Origin: Cocos nucifera
Lineage: Eukaryota; Streptophyta; Magnoliopsida; Arecales; Arecaceae
Assembly: GCA_006176705.1 (NCBI GenBank)
Contig: QRFJ01000302.1
Span: 558,001 to 622,000, forward strand
Reading direction: 5' to 3'
DNA length: 64,000 nucleotides
Below are positions 48,746 through 61,000 of this stretch, piece by piece. The notes beneath the pieces were generated by a model. The model worked only from the letters and a program-made list of their open reading frames with translations, was not told where the DNA came from and ran no database searches. Position 1 is the first letter of the stretch, and every line of letters begins with the position of its first letter. The position numbers and the translations under genes were made by a program.

Positions 48746-51640
48746 CTAATTTTGTGAGTACTGTTGCTAGGAATGAAAATGACTTAAGTACTAGAACCGG
48801 CCAGCCTAAGTGGAGTGGTTATAGGGGGAAATGGGTAATGTTTCCTGAGCAACACTTTTATGACAACTCTCGTTGGGGTCGAAAGGGTTTCCTCATGGGA
48901 GGTCCCTTGCATCGATATATATATTCTTGGTACAGTGTATTTGCATATCTTTGACCACTAATGATGTTGCAATCGATGCTCACATAGATCTTTTTAACAC
49001 AATAATAGGGTACAGAACAGGATATTGTGTTGTCGAGATATGTTAATATTAGGGGATAATTATAGTTTTCCTATGTAAGGTTAGGTTCATTTTCATTAAG
49101 CTCTTTGTGGTTTAAAAAATAGTACTCAACTAATACGTTGTCAAATCTGTCAAACAAAGTCTTGCTCCATTATCTATCTACATGTTAAAATGGGTTTAAG
49201 TATTTATTTTCATCCTATTTGAATGCTTTGTTCTTCTCTAAATCTCTTGATCCGTTGCTTAATTCGAACCATGAGTAATCAAGAGATTCGTCATCTACTT
49301 GTGGAAGTTATTGTGCCTCTTGTCGAAACGATACTTGATCAACTTTTCATCGGAGAGGAGCTCTAGGACCATCAAATTGAGGGCATGCATGTCTGATTAT
49401 CGTGAGATATTTTCACCAACAAGCAGTTTTGACCCAATGTACCCTCTCATCCATTAATCTTCATTCGATGGCTATACGATCTTTTTTGCTTGTGGAAGGA
49501 AGAGGACAAGTGAGAGATCTCTGTGTCTGCTCCTTCCTATCGGCATTGGTTTTGATCATGGCAAGGATTTCGCTGACAAGATCTGCGATGCCAAAATGGT
49601 AGATCTTGGCATAGAAGTGGGCCTCGATGACGAAGACATTGGAGGCCTTGATGCAATCGTGGATGGTAGTAGAGTGGTGGTAGATGTAGTCGAGGCTCTA
49701 TGTGAGGTCGACAACGATCTGGATGCAGGACATCTAAGGAGAGAGCAGGGTGAAATTGGGGTTGTGGGGGTTGCAGAGACAGTTGGTGAGCTAGGGGGGC
49801 ACTAGGAGAGTGCTTGTAGATGAGGTAGATGCTCTCGTTGGCAAGGGAGGCGAACAAGGTCACTATGGTGGCTCTTGGTAGTAAGGCGGGCAAAGAGGGT
49901 GGTGGGGTTGCCATAGAAGGGGCACTAGAAGATGGAGATATTCTTGCCAGGAAGGGAGCAGCATCGAGAGGAGGAGGAGGAGGAGGTGATAAAGTTCTTA
50001 TTGGCAGTGGAAATCTTGAAAAATGGATAGATAGTCTCTTGGAGGGAGTCACAGGTCTTCTAGGGAGAGTTGCAGAGGGCGAGAAGAGAGGCGGAGGAGG
50101 AGGTCTTAGAGGCGAGCGAAGTGCTCAAGGGGGAGGAGGAGTTGGAGGCAGTAGTGCATGAGTAGTCACCTGACTTAGTGATGGAGATGCTAGAGGAGGA
50201 GTCGGAGTTGGGGCAGGATGTCATGATGGCACGTCAGGACTTGCATAAGAAAGGACGAGGGGTAGGAGAGGATGCCTCAAAATCATCATGGAGGAATAGG
50301 AATGAAGGATATCATGCACGTTGGGCGACCAAGGGGTTGATTACTCATAGTTTACCATGATGAAAACAAATCCTAAAATTCATTTACCGTGTAGATGGAT
50401 AGCGGAGCAAGAATATATTTGACAGATCTGACCGTATATAGGTTAAAAAAAGTATTTTTTAAACAATACGGGATTTGATGAAATCGGATTTAATCTTATA
50501 TGGAGAAATTATAATTATCTCTAATATTATTGATATGGAGAATATTTTGAGTCCCCTCTTCTGAGCGATATTCTAGCTACTCCTATATGCCGCCTACATC
50601 GTGTGTCCACCTCTTATCAGCACCATAGCCCCAACATCCCCCCTCACTCGCTCAAACCTCTTCGTCTCCATCTCCACTATGACCTGCCTCTTTAATCTCA
50701 TCCACATCCTCTTCAAGCATTCATCAATCCTCTCCAACATTATCCACATCCTCATCAAGTACCCATCCCTCCAACCTTACTCATCAACGGACCCTACTGA
50801 TTATCATCTCGACAATGCTGCCATCACTGGTAATGAAAGGGGGTTGGGCTTCTCAATACTCTTAACCCCCTTTCTCAATACTCTTAACCTCCCCTCCCTC
50901 AACCGGCGGTTGAGGAGATGTCCCCTTGGCTCCTTCTCTTCGACTTCTCTTACCTTTCTAGCGAAAGATCTTCATCACCTCCTAATGGCTCCTCTAACAT
51001 GGTGCTGATGGCGAGCTCAGCCTTTTTGATCCTTTTGGTTAGAACCTTTGTCGTGATCTCTTCCACTATGGTGAGCTCATTAGAGTCTCCTTTCACTCCT
51101 GTCCTGTCGTTTCTCCTTTGACTTGCCACAGCCTCCTCCTCGTCCCTCACTGCTCCAGAGAAATGGTTAGGATTTCATCGGGAAGAGGGTGTTTTGAATG
51201 TGGATGGAACACTCCACGATGTTCTTAATTTTTTATTATTATTTTTTAAAGCTAAGATGGAAGATCCTCTCTATGAGGTGGGCTTCTACCTGAGCTAGTA
51301 AATCAAGCATAAATAAACATTTCTTCAGTAGCATTGGAGCTATCAGTAAATAATAATTTTTTCATTAACTTTAGAGTTACTGGTGATGGCTTCATTTCAA
51401 TGGCAACGAGATCTTGAGCTGATGGCCATGCCAATGCTTGAGGAGATGGTGAGGGTGGTTGGATGGAAGAGGAGGCACTATGGTGAAGGAGAAACAAAGA
51501 GCATCAGAGCACCAATGTCTATTTTGGTATGCAATTTTTTTCGCATATGATAACGAAAGAGGGCTACTTCTAAACTTGGAGTGTAATCAGACGGAGTCAC
51601 GTAGAGTAGCAAAAGCTTGAGGCTGACTCAATTCAAAATA
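48746..51640. other. Intergenic region with unassigned GC-rich open stretches
   Basis: Two stretches have coding-like composition. At 49500-50180 the minus strand reads open in changing frames; around 49660-49540 one frame gives DCIKASNVFVIEAHFYAKIY followed by HFGIADLVSEILAMIKTNAD, which looks like real protein but belongs to no family I recognise, and a stop lies just upstream. At 50590-51150 a plus-strand frame of 135 residues and a minus-strand Glu-rich frame overlap. Both may be eroded gene fragments. No intact gene is called. Confidence 0.4.
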
Positions 51641-51696
51641 CTTATCTAAAGTTTAATTCAAGATCAATTAAGTCTTAATATCTAAGCTCGAACTTG

Positions 51697-51734
<38 letters not shown>

Positions 51735-52240
51735 GTTGAGTTTGATTCAATTTAAATATCAATTGAGCCATACTCGATTTCAAGTTTGAACTCAAATTCA
51801 ATCTTGGATCATACTTAAAAAATACAATAAAAATAAATATAACATAATTTCATATTTTAAAATATAAAATCAATAATATAGATTGTAAATAAAATATAAT
51901 ACTAGAAAAATATGTAAATTCGGCTAGGCTCACGAGTCTTTGAGCAAAGAATTTTGTTACTTAAGTTTGACTAAAAAAATTATTTAAGCTACTTAAGCTT
52001 GGTACTAATTAAGCCAATTCGAGCTTAGAGTTCGGTCGAGCTAGAGCAGCTCGTGAGCCGCTCAATTTATTTACACTCCTATTCTAAACTAGACATGCTT
52101 AATGGATGAGCCAAGCCAAGCTCAACCAAGGTACCACACATTTAGTCAAGCTAGGTCCAATCGCCTAATTCCCATACTCAAGCTCACTATTTATCGAGCT
52201 TCAAGCTTTCGAGCCTAGCTTGCAAGCTGCTTCTTCTTCT
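51641..52240. repeat. gagctcg-type AT-rich repeat with (TAA)n run
   Basis: The block contains repeated 'gagctcg', 'aagctcga', 'tcgagctt' phrases and a (TAA)n microsatellite at 51699-51734. It ends with 'cgctcaatttatttacactcc', which resembles the end of a widespread plant repeat starting GGAGTGTAAA. A second 'caagctca' -rich stretch follows to about 52240. Confidence 0.5.
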
Positions 52241-52362
52241 TTTTGAATCCTTGCCTTGGCCTCAATCAGTGAGAGCAAAGCCAATGAAAAGGAAGATTAG
52301 GATGATATGATCAACCTTGCTGGTTGTGGCCATGGAGCATGTTTTATATATATATATATATA

Positions 52363-53135
52363 GAGAGAGAAAGACTGGGCTCCGATTGATCGGAGTCTAG
52401 CCTATATTCGATTAAATTTTCGATCATTTGATCAGCGCGCACCTAAAATAATGTGTTGACTAAAAAAAAAAAAGATGTAGGCGCGCGTCTGAAAAAATAG
52501 ATGAAAAAAATTTTAGAAAAAAAATCTGAATCTGAAAAACTTGAAAAATTTTTTAAAATAAAATCTAAAAAAATTTCAAAAAAAAGTCTAAAAAAATTTA
52601 GAAAAAATCTAAAAAAAAGTAAGAAGGCGCGAAGCTTCTTTCTTTTTTTTTTCTTTTTTTAATTAATTAAAAAAAGAAGGTGCCTTCTTTTTTTTTTCAA
52701 GATTTTTTTGATTTTTTTAAAATTTTTTGGCCTACCTAAAAAAAATTTTAAAAAAATTTTAGCTATTTAGTTTTTTTCAGCACGGAAGGCGCCTTTCGAG
52801 CTAAAAAATAAAAAAAATACTAAAAAATTAATAATAAAATAAAAGAATAATAATAATAATTTTTTAGATTTTTTTAAATTTTTTTTTGGTTTTTTTTCAT
52901 ATTTAGATTTTTTTTCTAAATTTTTTTAAATTTTTTTAGATTCAAATTTTTTTTTAAATTTATTTTTCTTTCCAACCTATGTTAACTTTTTTTTCAATCG
53001 ACGTATCTTTTTGGATATGCGCTCGAAAATGCATACTGATCGAACGATTAAAGATCCGATCAAATTTAGGATGGGCTCCGATCGATCAAAGTATCGATCT
53101 CCGACTTCGATTGATCGAAGCTCAGTCTATCTTTT
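52363..53135. mobile_element. Foldback element inserted in a (TA)n microsatellite (Micron-like)
   Basis: About 773 bp bounded on both sides by (TA)n (52346-52362 and 53136-53158). The ends are inverted: left 'agactgggctccgattgatc', right reverse complement 'agactgagcttcgatcaatc'. Further inward, 'ttcgatcatttgatcag' faces the reverse complement 'atcgttcgatcag'. The core is A-runs then T-runs in mirror order, centred on two inverted 'gaaggcgcgaagcttc/gaaggtgccttc' hairpins near 52625-52690. No open frame is present. Elements targeting (TA)n are known in rice as Micron; assignment here rests on the target and structure only. Confidence 0.65.
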
Positions 53136-53399
53136 TATATATATATATATATATATATGATAACTATTTAAGGGGTAGGGTTTGGAGGGGATGGCAGTGA
53201 AATCGAATGGAAAGGAGCCAACAGAAGATTGTGACACGAGGATAGAGGAGAATGAGGAAGAGAAGAGAGGTAAAGAGAGAAGAGAGGGAGAAGAGTCGTT
53301 GGCATCATTAAGGTCATCAGCATTGAAGCTCTCAAAATTGGCAACAGTGATGATTGAGTGGTGCGAGAGCTCGTAGGAGGAAAGAGAATAGGAAGCATG

Positions 53400-53480
53400 A
53401 TGAGAAAAAGAAATATATATATATAATATAATATAATATAATATAATATAATATATATATATATTATATATTATATAAAT
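53400..53480. repeat. TA/TATAA-rich microsatellite
   Basis: (TA)n followed by six or seven copies of TATAA and another (TA)n run. Confidence 0.9.
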
Positions 53481-53827
53481 ATTATATAAAATTAGATTTG
53501 GATTGTGTTCAAGTTAGATCAATGTAAGCTTGAGCACGATACATTTAAATTTCAGACTCGGCTCTGCCCATTGGGCTTCAAAACCAGGTTCAAGATAGTC
53601 CGATATAGTCCGATGGAGTGGCATTCGGTATTTGAGCAGGTTTATCTTAACAAAAAGAAATTTGTGCGTGCATGATTGTGCACCGCCCTTCGATCCCGCG
53701 CAAAATGCCGTCGACGGTGCGTTAAAGCTGCTCAAAGCGCATCCACCCGGCCATGCTTATAAATTTTTTTTGGTTTACTGTTTATAATTTTTTCAAGAGA
53801 CGAAGGGACGGAGAATCACGTAATAGC

Positions 53828-53995
53828 GAGAAATGATTGCATGCACCAGGTGCAATTGGCCCGTGCAAATCCCACGGTGGACAACACGCCACGTTACCCC
53901 TTGCATCATCAATTCCCGATTGCGCGCCATCTACCGTGCATAAGCTCCAAGATTTGCCCTGGTTCACTTGCACCTGGTGCATGCAATAATTGCTC
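53828..53995. mobile_element. 168-bp Mutator-like MITE upstream of PANK2
   Basis: Terminal inverted repeats begin GAGAAATGATTGCATGC on the left and, reverse-complemented, GAGCAATTATTGCATGC on the right. They match at 26 of the first 28 positions, with weaker pairing (GCAAATC) to about 45 bases. The element is flanked by a perfect 9-bp direct repeat CGTAATAGC (53819-53827 and 53996-54004), the length typical of Mutator-like elements. It encodes nothing. It sits about 1 kb upstream of the PANK2 start codon. Confidence 0.85.
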
Positions 53996-54004
53996 CGTAA
54001 TAGC

Positions 54005-55007
54005 TGACCCGTCTACCTTTACTTTTCGAATCCCCTTCCAGCCCATCGACCGCATATCGTTAAACGGACGGCATCATACAGCCTTACGCAACAGGACAAA
54101 ATCCCCTTACCCGAAGAGTTTTAATACAAAAACCCAGAAAGGATTTCGAAGATTTTAGATTCCTACCGAAGCCAAAATAAACAAATAAATCTTCGTCTCC
54201 CATCTCTCACCTACCCGCCGACGCTTCTTTGGACCCTACGATAAGGAAACATTCTCTCCTCTCTTAATCTCTTTTTTTCCTATTATTTCTAATTTTCCTT
54301 CTTAAACTCTAAATTCTCGGAATAATAGGGCTTCGTCTCCCGATCCCCCGTCTATACTTTGGAAATTTCTGCTATTTTGAGATCTAATTCCGATCCGATA
54401 TCGGGGTAAGAAGCAATTTTCGGTTCCTTTCATTGTTTGTTTTCTTTTGATTATGAGCCGTGCATTTATTAGGTTGTTTCCGTCTTCGTGCGTCAATCGG
54501 ATTGAATAGTAGGGTTTGATTATTATTCTTGATTTTTTAAATATTTAAGTTAATTTTAGTTTATCAACATTTACCTACTTTTTTCCTCGGAAAAAATGTT
54601 TAACCTTGATTGTGGTAGACCCGATTTTTCACTTTTTTTTTTTTTTAATGGTTTTGATGTTTCTTAAATAGTGTATGAAGGGAAAGCACGTGTTGTTTAT
54701 GTGGATCATGTTATTATTAAATTCTTATATATGTACCTTTATTTCAATCTTTTTTAGTACAGTATAACAATTGGCTGGATGATAAATGAGGTTTTTTTAT
54801 CCTAATGATTTATTTTCAAGAAATATAACTGAATTTAGTGAGGTTAATGCATGATCATGCTTCAAAAACTGTAAACCAAACACAAAACTTGTGCTTGTTT
54901 GTCGAACTAGTCTAGTCTATCTCGTATGCTTTAAGATTTTAATTTGTCATAAAAGACGGTTGCTGAGGCAGTTGGAGTTAGGCAGGAGGTAGACACAGGG
55001 AGGAGTA
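54005..55007 (+). promoter_or_regulatory. PANK2 promoter and probable intron-containing 5' UTR
   Basis: Pyrimidine-rich leader-like sequence lies at 54190-54300 and 'gtaagaagc' after 54404 is a plausible donor. An acceptor 'gaggcag' ends near 54970, leaving about 37 bases before ATG 55008. A leader intron of about 560 bases is therefore likely but inferred. No TATA box was assigned. Confidence 0.45.
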
Positions 55008-58000
55008 ATGGATGGCATTCCCAACAACAACGAAAATGACAATAAGAACTTGAAGGAATGTAACAAGGAGGAGGAGGAGGTGAAGGAGATGGCACCGGGA
55101 TCGTCGACCCCGATTCATCGATCAAGCTCACGGCCGCAACTTGATGTTAGTCGGGCTGCAATACAAGGCAACTTTGAGGAGCGGAATCCAACAATCCTGT
55201 TGCCTAACCAGTCGGATGACATCTCCCACTTGGCCCTTGACATCGGAGGTCCGCTCTTCTGTTTACTTTCTAATGGTTTTGCTGCTATCTATAATTTTAC
55301 TGAGGAACATTAATAATCTCTGTTAGGATAATATGCTTCACGCCTTCACGTATATTGACTTTGGTCAAAACTGTTATTTTCCTTTTCCCTCTCCTTTTTC
55401 CTGCCTTAACTGTACAAGTGATGGATGAGTGGTGGATATTGTTTCTTCAAGTGATTTGTTCCATAATATGCCCAATTTCTCACCTTTCAGATATATGATA
55501 TTTCTGTCTTCTGATAAATTTCTGGTGCTAGGGTCTCTGATTAAGTTGGTTTACTTCTCAAGGCATGAGGAGCATTCAGCTGATGATAAGAGGAAAAGAT
55601 CCATAAAAAAGAGGTTCGGAATCTCTAATGGTAGCAGGAGGAGCTATCCAATTTTGGGTGGGAGGCTCCATTTCGTAAAATTTGAAACGGGGAAGTTGAA
55701 CGAATGTCTGGATTTCATTTCAGCCAAACAGCTTCATCGTGGAGGTATGTGCATTAACTTTCTATTTAATATATTAGGAAAGGAATAGAGGAGGGCAGGC
55801 CTTGGCCATAGAGCAAGGTTGCTCCATTGTAACATGGGTGTCACGGGTTCGAGACATGGATATAGCCTCTTTGCACATGTGGTTGAGACTGTGTTAATCT
55901 GACCCTCCTCAGACCATACAGTGGTGGAAGCCTTGTGCATTGGGATTCCCTATTTTAGGAAAAGCCTAGAGATGTCTTCAACATGAGTACGGTTACCAAA
56001 GTACTGGCAGCAAAATCAGAATTGAAATGCAAATACCATGTCTTTTAAAGCCAAAAAGAAGTTCCAAGCAACTATTATGTCATATCACCAAGAAAGGATC
56101 AGCAGTATGAAAGATATGACAACTAATAGGCAACTTTCAAGCTAATCTAGTGGTGCGTATTTTGATCTAAAACTCTTTGGACTAAAAGCAAAAGATCCGG
56201 TGGTTTTGAAACTCCCTGGTTTGCATTCTGCCCAAAGATTTTGTTTTGTTCTTCTGGCCATGAAGTAATTGTACGAAGTAATTGTACCCTCATTGAGTTG
56301 AGATAGACCAATTCATAGCTAACAAAGGGCTATATTGAATTCCATAACAGAACTAACCAAAGAACTATCTTTGGTTAGTTGCTATGAACTGATTTTTGGA
56401 CTGCCTTCCTGACAGTGACATCCCCCATCTATCTGATGACACATTGATACCTTCTTCACTTTTGTATGAGTGTCAGATGAGGAGAGGGTTTCAGCACTTG
56501 CTGTCTCTAAATAATATGATTTACATTTGCTGCTTCACTTACCTCTCATTTAGGTTGCAATGTCAGATGTCTTTCATGATTTATAGGATTGCTAATTGTT
56601 GCACATTCTTTTCTTATTGATTTTAGTCTTATTTTACATGATAGGTCTTGATTCACCATCATGGCCTTCTGGGACTAGACCTGAGGATAACACAATAATA
56701 ATTAAGGTAAGTAATGGGGAGAGGACATATACAAGCACTACCCTGAAAATCTTATGATGAAATCGAGCTTCCATTTTGTTGTTCAATCTTTACATGCATA
56801 CTTATGTGCATAAATACATACATGTATGTATTTATGTACTACTTACATGTGGACATAGGTATGTGTACATATGCAGGCATATGCATCTTTAATTGGAGTT
56901 CCCTAGAAGCTTGTAATATAGAGACATTCATATATGTATTCATTCATACATGCATACATACACACACATGCATACTTGTTATGTAGATTCATGCATGCAT
57001 ACATATGTTTGTACTTATGTATATATATACATGTGTGTGCGTGTGCGTAACATATTATATATATGGATCTTTGTGTATGTATGCATGTATTGTTTATAAA
57101 TATTCATATGCATAAACATATAAACACATGCACACACAAACAAACATTAATGCTTATGTATTTTCATCTTTAGTTGTAGGTCCCTGGAACCCTGTAAACA
57201 TGGTTATTACTGTGAGAAATGCATGCATTATAATGTTAAGTGATGATAACTGCATGTTTACAATAGGTAGAAGAACTAATGCATTGATAGTCAAAGGTCG
57301 TTCCAACACTCTGACCTATTCTCTCATGATGCTATGTCGAGAAAATTAAACCCCAAGATTACACTATTAAGTCTGTAGTGAATGGCTTTCTCTAGTGGAA
57401 TTAACATTTTAAGAGAAGCCCTGTATACTTAGAGAATTGATCAGAATCTCAAGGAAGATATCTTTAGCTGCTTTTGTCTGCATCATCTGTAAGTTGGTGA
57501 ACAAAAATATAGTAATACCCTTGATCCAACAGTGAAGTAACATGAAAAAGAAATAAATACCTTGCTTTGAGGATCTTGAGGACTTTTCTGGAGTAAGAAC
57601 AAAGGCAGGATATGTACTTTCAAAGCAGAATGATTCTCCTTGTAGCGTCAGAGCAAATACAAGATCTATAATTCCCAAAATGGAGATTTAAATTAGGGAG
57701 AAAGGAAAAAATTATTTTTATTGCCTAATGTTGGTCTGGTTCATGATTTGATTAGCAAAGATATGATGTGATGGCATGTTACTTCCCATATAATTAAGTT
57801 CGAACATGGTTTTTAATATACTTACTAATCCAAGAGAGGTTTTACCTTTCTGGAATCCAAATGTAATGCAATTTTTTCCTTAATGCATGGAATCTACTCT
57901 GGTTCACAACAATTTCTTTTCTTTTCTTTTTTCTATTGAACTCGTGTCTTGGTCCCTCTCTCAACCTTCACCCCTGTCAACTAGGATGAGCCCCATGTCC

Positions 58001-61000
58001 ATAAGCTTGATAATGTTAAAGAGCTTACTCAAAAATTATGTTTGTCTATCTTTTTGAAATTACAATTCAGGAACAACTAATTTATGTTTTTTCTTGAAAA
58101 ATTGTATATGATTGGGATGTAACTGTCATGCTAAACTCTATGGATGTTTCCACACCCTTGTTTTTGGCTTCAATGGTCAATAGGCATGCTATCTTTTAAG
58201 GTTCAATCATGTTATTTTTGTCATTCTGTGTTTGATGTCAATGATAGCAGTTTTTTATTTTTTAATGCACATGTGATGCTTCTTGCCGCACGAACTTTGA
58301 TGGCTTGTTACTCATAATTGATAGACTGCTTACCTTCAATGTACATTTTGGTTATACTGGTCTTAGTAAGGCAGATTTATTTACTAATTAGATTTCATGA
58401 AAAGGCAACGGGTGGTGGGGCATACAAATTTGCAGATGTATTTAAAGAGAGACTTGGAGTTAGTCTTGATAAGGAAGATGAAATGGATTGTCTTGTAGCT
58501 GGTGCTAATTTTTTGCTTAAGGTATGTTTTTGCCAAATTCTGCTCTTATCAGTTCTTATTGTGGGCATTGTTTTTAGGAAATCAGAGAAAAAGGTGATCA
58601 TACAATAAGGGGAGATTTAGATGCTTGATTTTTCTAGTTTGTTAATGATATAACTTGTAATTCATACTTAATTTTTCTGACATGATTCCTCAGGATAGAA
58701 AAAAAAGCATGAGTAAATTTCTCTTCTCACTGTATCAGAATATTTAGGCCCATTGCTTGCATTTTTTATCCTGTAGTATATTAGTTTGTTCATTAATGCC
58801 AATCCAGTGGCCTGCCATATGTATGTTACCTCTTTGCTGGTGTTTTTGAAACTTTGATTATTGTACATCTTCACTGCTATTATTGTTGAATGCCATGAAC
58901 ATGTCTACGGCATGGCCAATGATGGACTCAAAAGTACAAGATGCTGATATAAGTCTTTTCAAGATAGTAGTAGAGAAATCTGCAATTCTTTGGAATTAAA
59001 AAAAAAAATATGGATGATATATTTGTGCCTGAAGCACACTATTTTTGTTTGCAAGGAGTTAACTGAAGTTTGAGAACACATTAAAGTGCATGCAGACATT
59101 TATCAATTACAGCAACTATGTAACATATCCACTTATGGTTAATTGTACCTCTTGCATATGTTGTTCCATAACAGTGTATATCCATCAACAATGTTACTAC
59201 CTCTTGCATACGTTGTTCCATACACAATGTATATCCATTAACAATGTTACACATTTATGATATTTGCTTCCATTCATCTTCCATTTTTTTGGCGGAGTAT
59301 AAACCGAGGAATGCTTGGTAGATGCTGAGAATTTTAAAGTCCTTTTGCTAATAAATGGATTGGTGGGGAGAGAAGCAAGATAATTTTTGACTAGTTATGA
59401 CATGACACTATATTTTATGTGTTTTATGCATGGAAAGATGTTATTGGACAACCTTATAGCAAGTCATTACCACATTTAGGTGTAAGAATACGAGTTCAAC
59501 TCCCAAGTTGGCAAGAGGACAATGGAGGCAAAAGTTATTATTATTATTATTTTTAAAATATGCAACTGTGAATTTTAAAATTCTTGCTCTCTTTTAGTAT
59601 GAGGTACTTTCATCAAGCATGCAAATGCAAGCTATAAAATGTTCACCAACAGACATATCTACCCAGTCAATATTTCCTAAGGATTTGAGCTCTGGCCAAG
59701 AGGAGGGTCAAGGGAGAAGTAAAACAAAAAGTCCCATAAAGATATTGAAGGATGTGGAAAGAAGTTGCATAATGTATAGAGTGCAAAGCATTGATCGGTT
59801 GAGACCACCCTTAAACCTTTGCTACCTAGTGGATCTTCAACTGGCTAACTATCAAGACAAAGCTGTGATTGAAGTACTATCCAAATATGAGAAGTATGAA
59901 TACTAGTCAGGAATACTCAAACTGATTATGTTAACCTTGTATGTCTACTGCAAGACCAGTGGCCTGAAGAGCAAAACCTTGAAACCTAGAAATAATTGGA
60001 AGGTGTTCCAAGACCTTTTCCTCCAATTTACACTGAAAGTGTGGCCTCAAACTGCTAGTTAGAACATCAGGTGACAAGTGTATGTTTAATGAACTATAAA
60101 TTGCTCCTTGTGCCCATGTTGTCAATAACTATTTCAAGGAAACACTAAAACCATGCATAATGAGCTTTGAATTAGCAAATGGTTCCACTAGGTGATAAAC
60201 ACTATGGGGATGTGTTGAATTTTAGATGACAGTTTTAAAAAATCCTTACAGATATCAACATGAAATAAACACACAATTATGCATAGCCTTGCTGTTAATG
60301 GATTTCAAAGACCTTAGTATGTTAAACTATAATGAATTCTATATATTGGTCTTATTTTCTTCATATTTTCTTTTATTTTTGAAGCCCCAGAGAGAGAGAG
60401 AGAGAAGCATAATCATAGGGAACACTAGCATTTTTTAATTGGAGATACACTTTAACAGTAATATTGGTTAGACAGGCAATCCGCCATGAAGCTTTTACAC
60501 ACATGGAGGGCCAGAAAGAGTTCGTGCAGATTGATCAAAACGATCTGTTCCCCTATCTTCTTGTTAATATTGGTTCTGGAGTTAGTATGATTAAGGTAAT
60601 TTTTGTTCCTTTCCCTTTTTATTTCTTTGTCTTCATATGAGAGATGCATTATCCTGTCATCTGCTTCATTAAGGTGGATGGGGATGGAAAATTTCAACGG
60701 GTTAGTGGGACTAATGTTGGTGGTGGTACTTATTGGGGATTAGGGAGGTTGTTGACGAAATGCAAGAGGTACTTTTCTTTTTCTCCTTTACATATTATGC
60801 CATACAAGTAAGTGTGGGTCCTTTTTCCTTTTCCTGATATTTATCTCTCATTACAGCTTTGATGAGTTGTTAGAGTTGAGCCAGCAGGGAGACAATAGCA
60901 ATGTTGACATGCTTGTTGGAGATATATATGGTGGTATGGACTATTCCAAGGTATTTTATGCACATTATCATCTTATACTTTTTGATTTTTAGCTAGGTTA

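Noticed and set aside
57409..57678. Minus-strand 89-residue frame in PANK2 intron 3
   Set aside because: Some segments look protein-like (FALTLQGESFCFESTYPAF) but no family is recognised and no further antisense exon was found.
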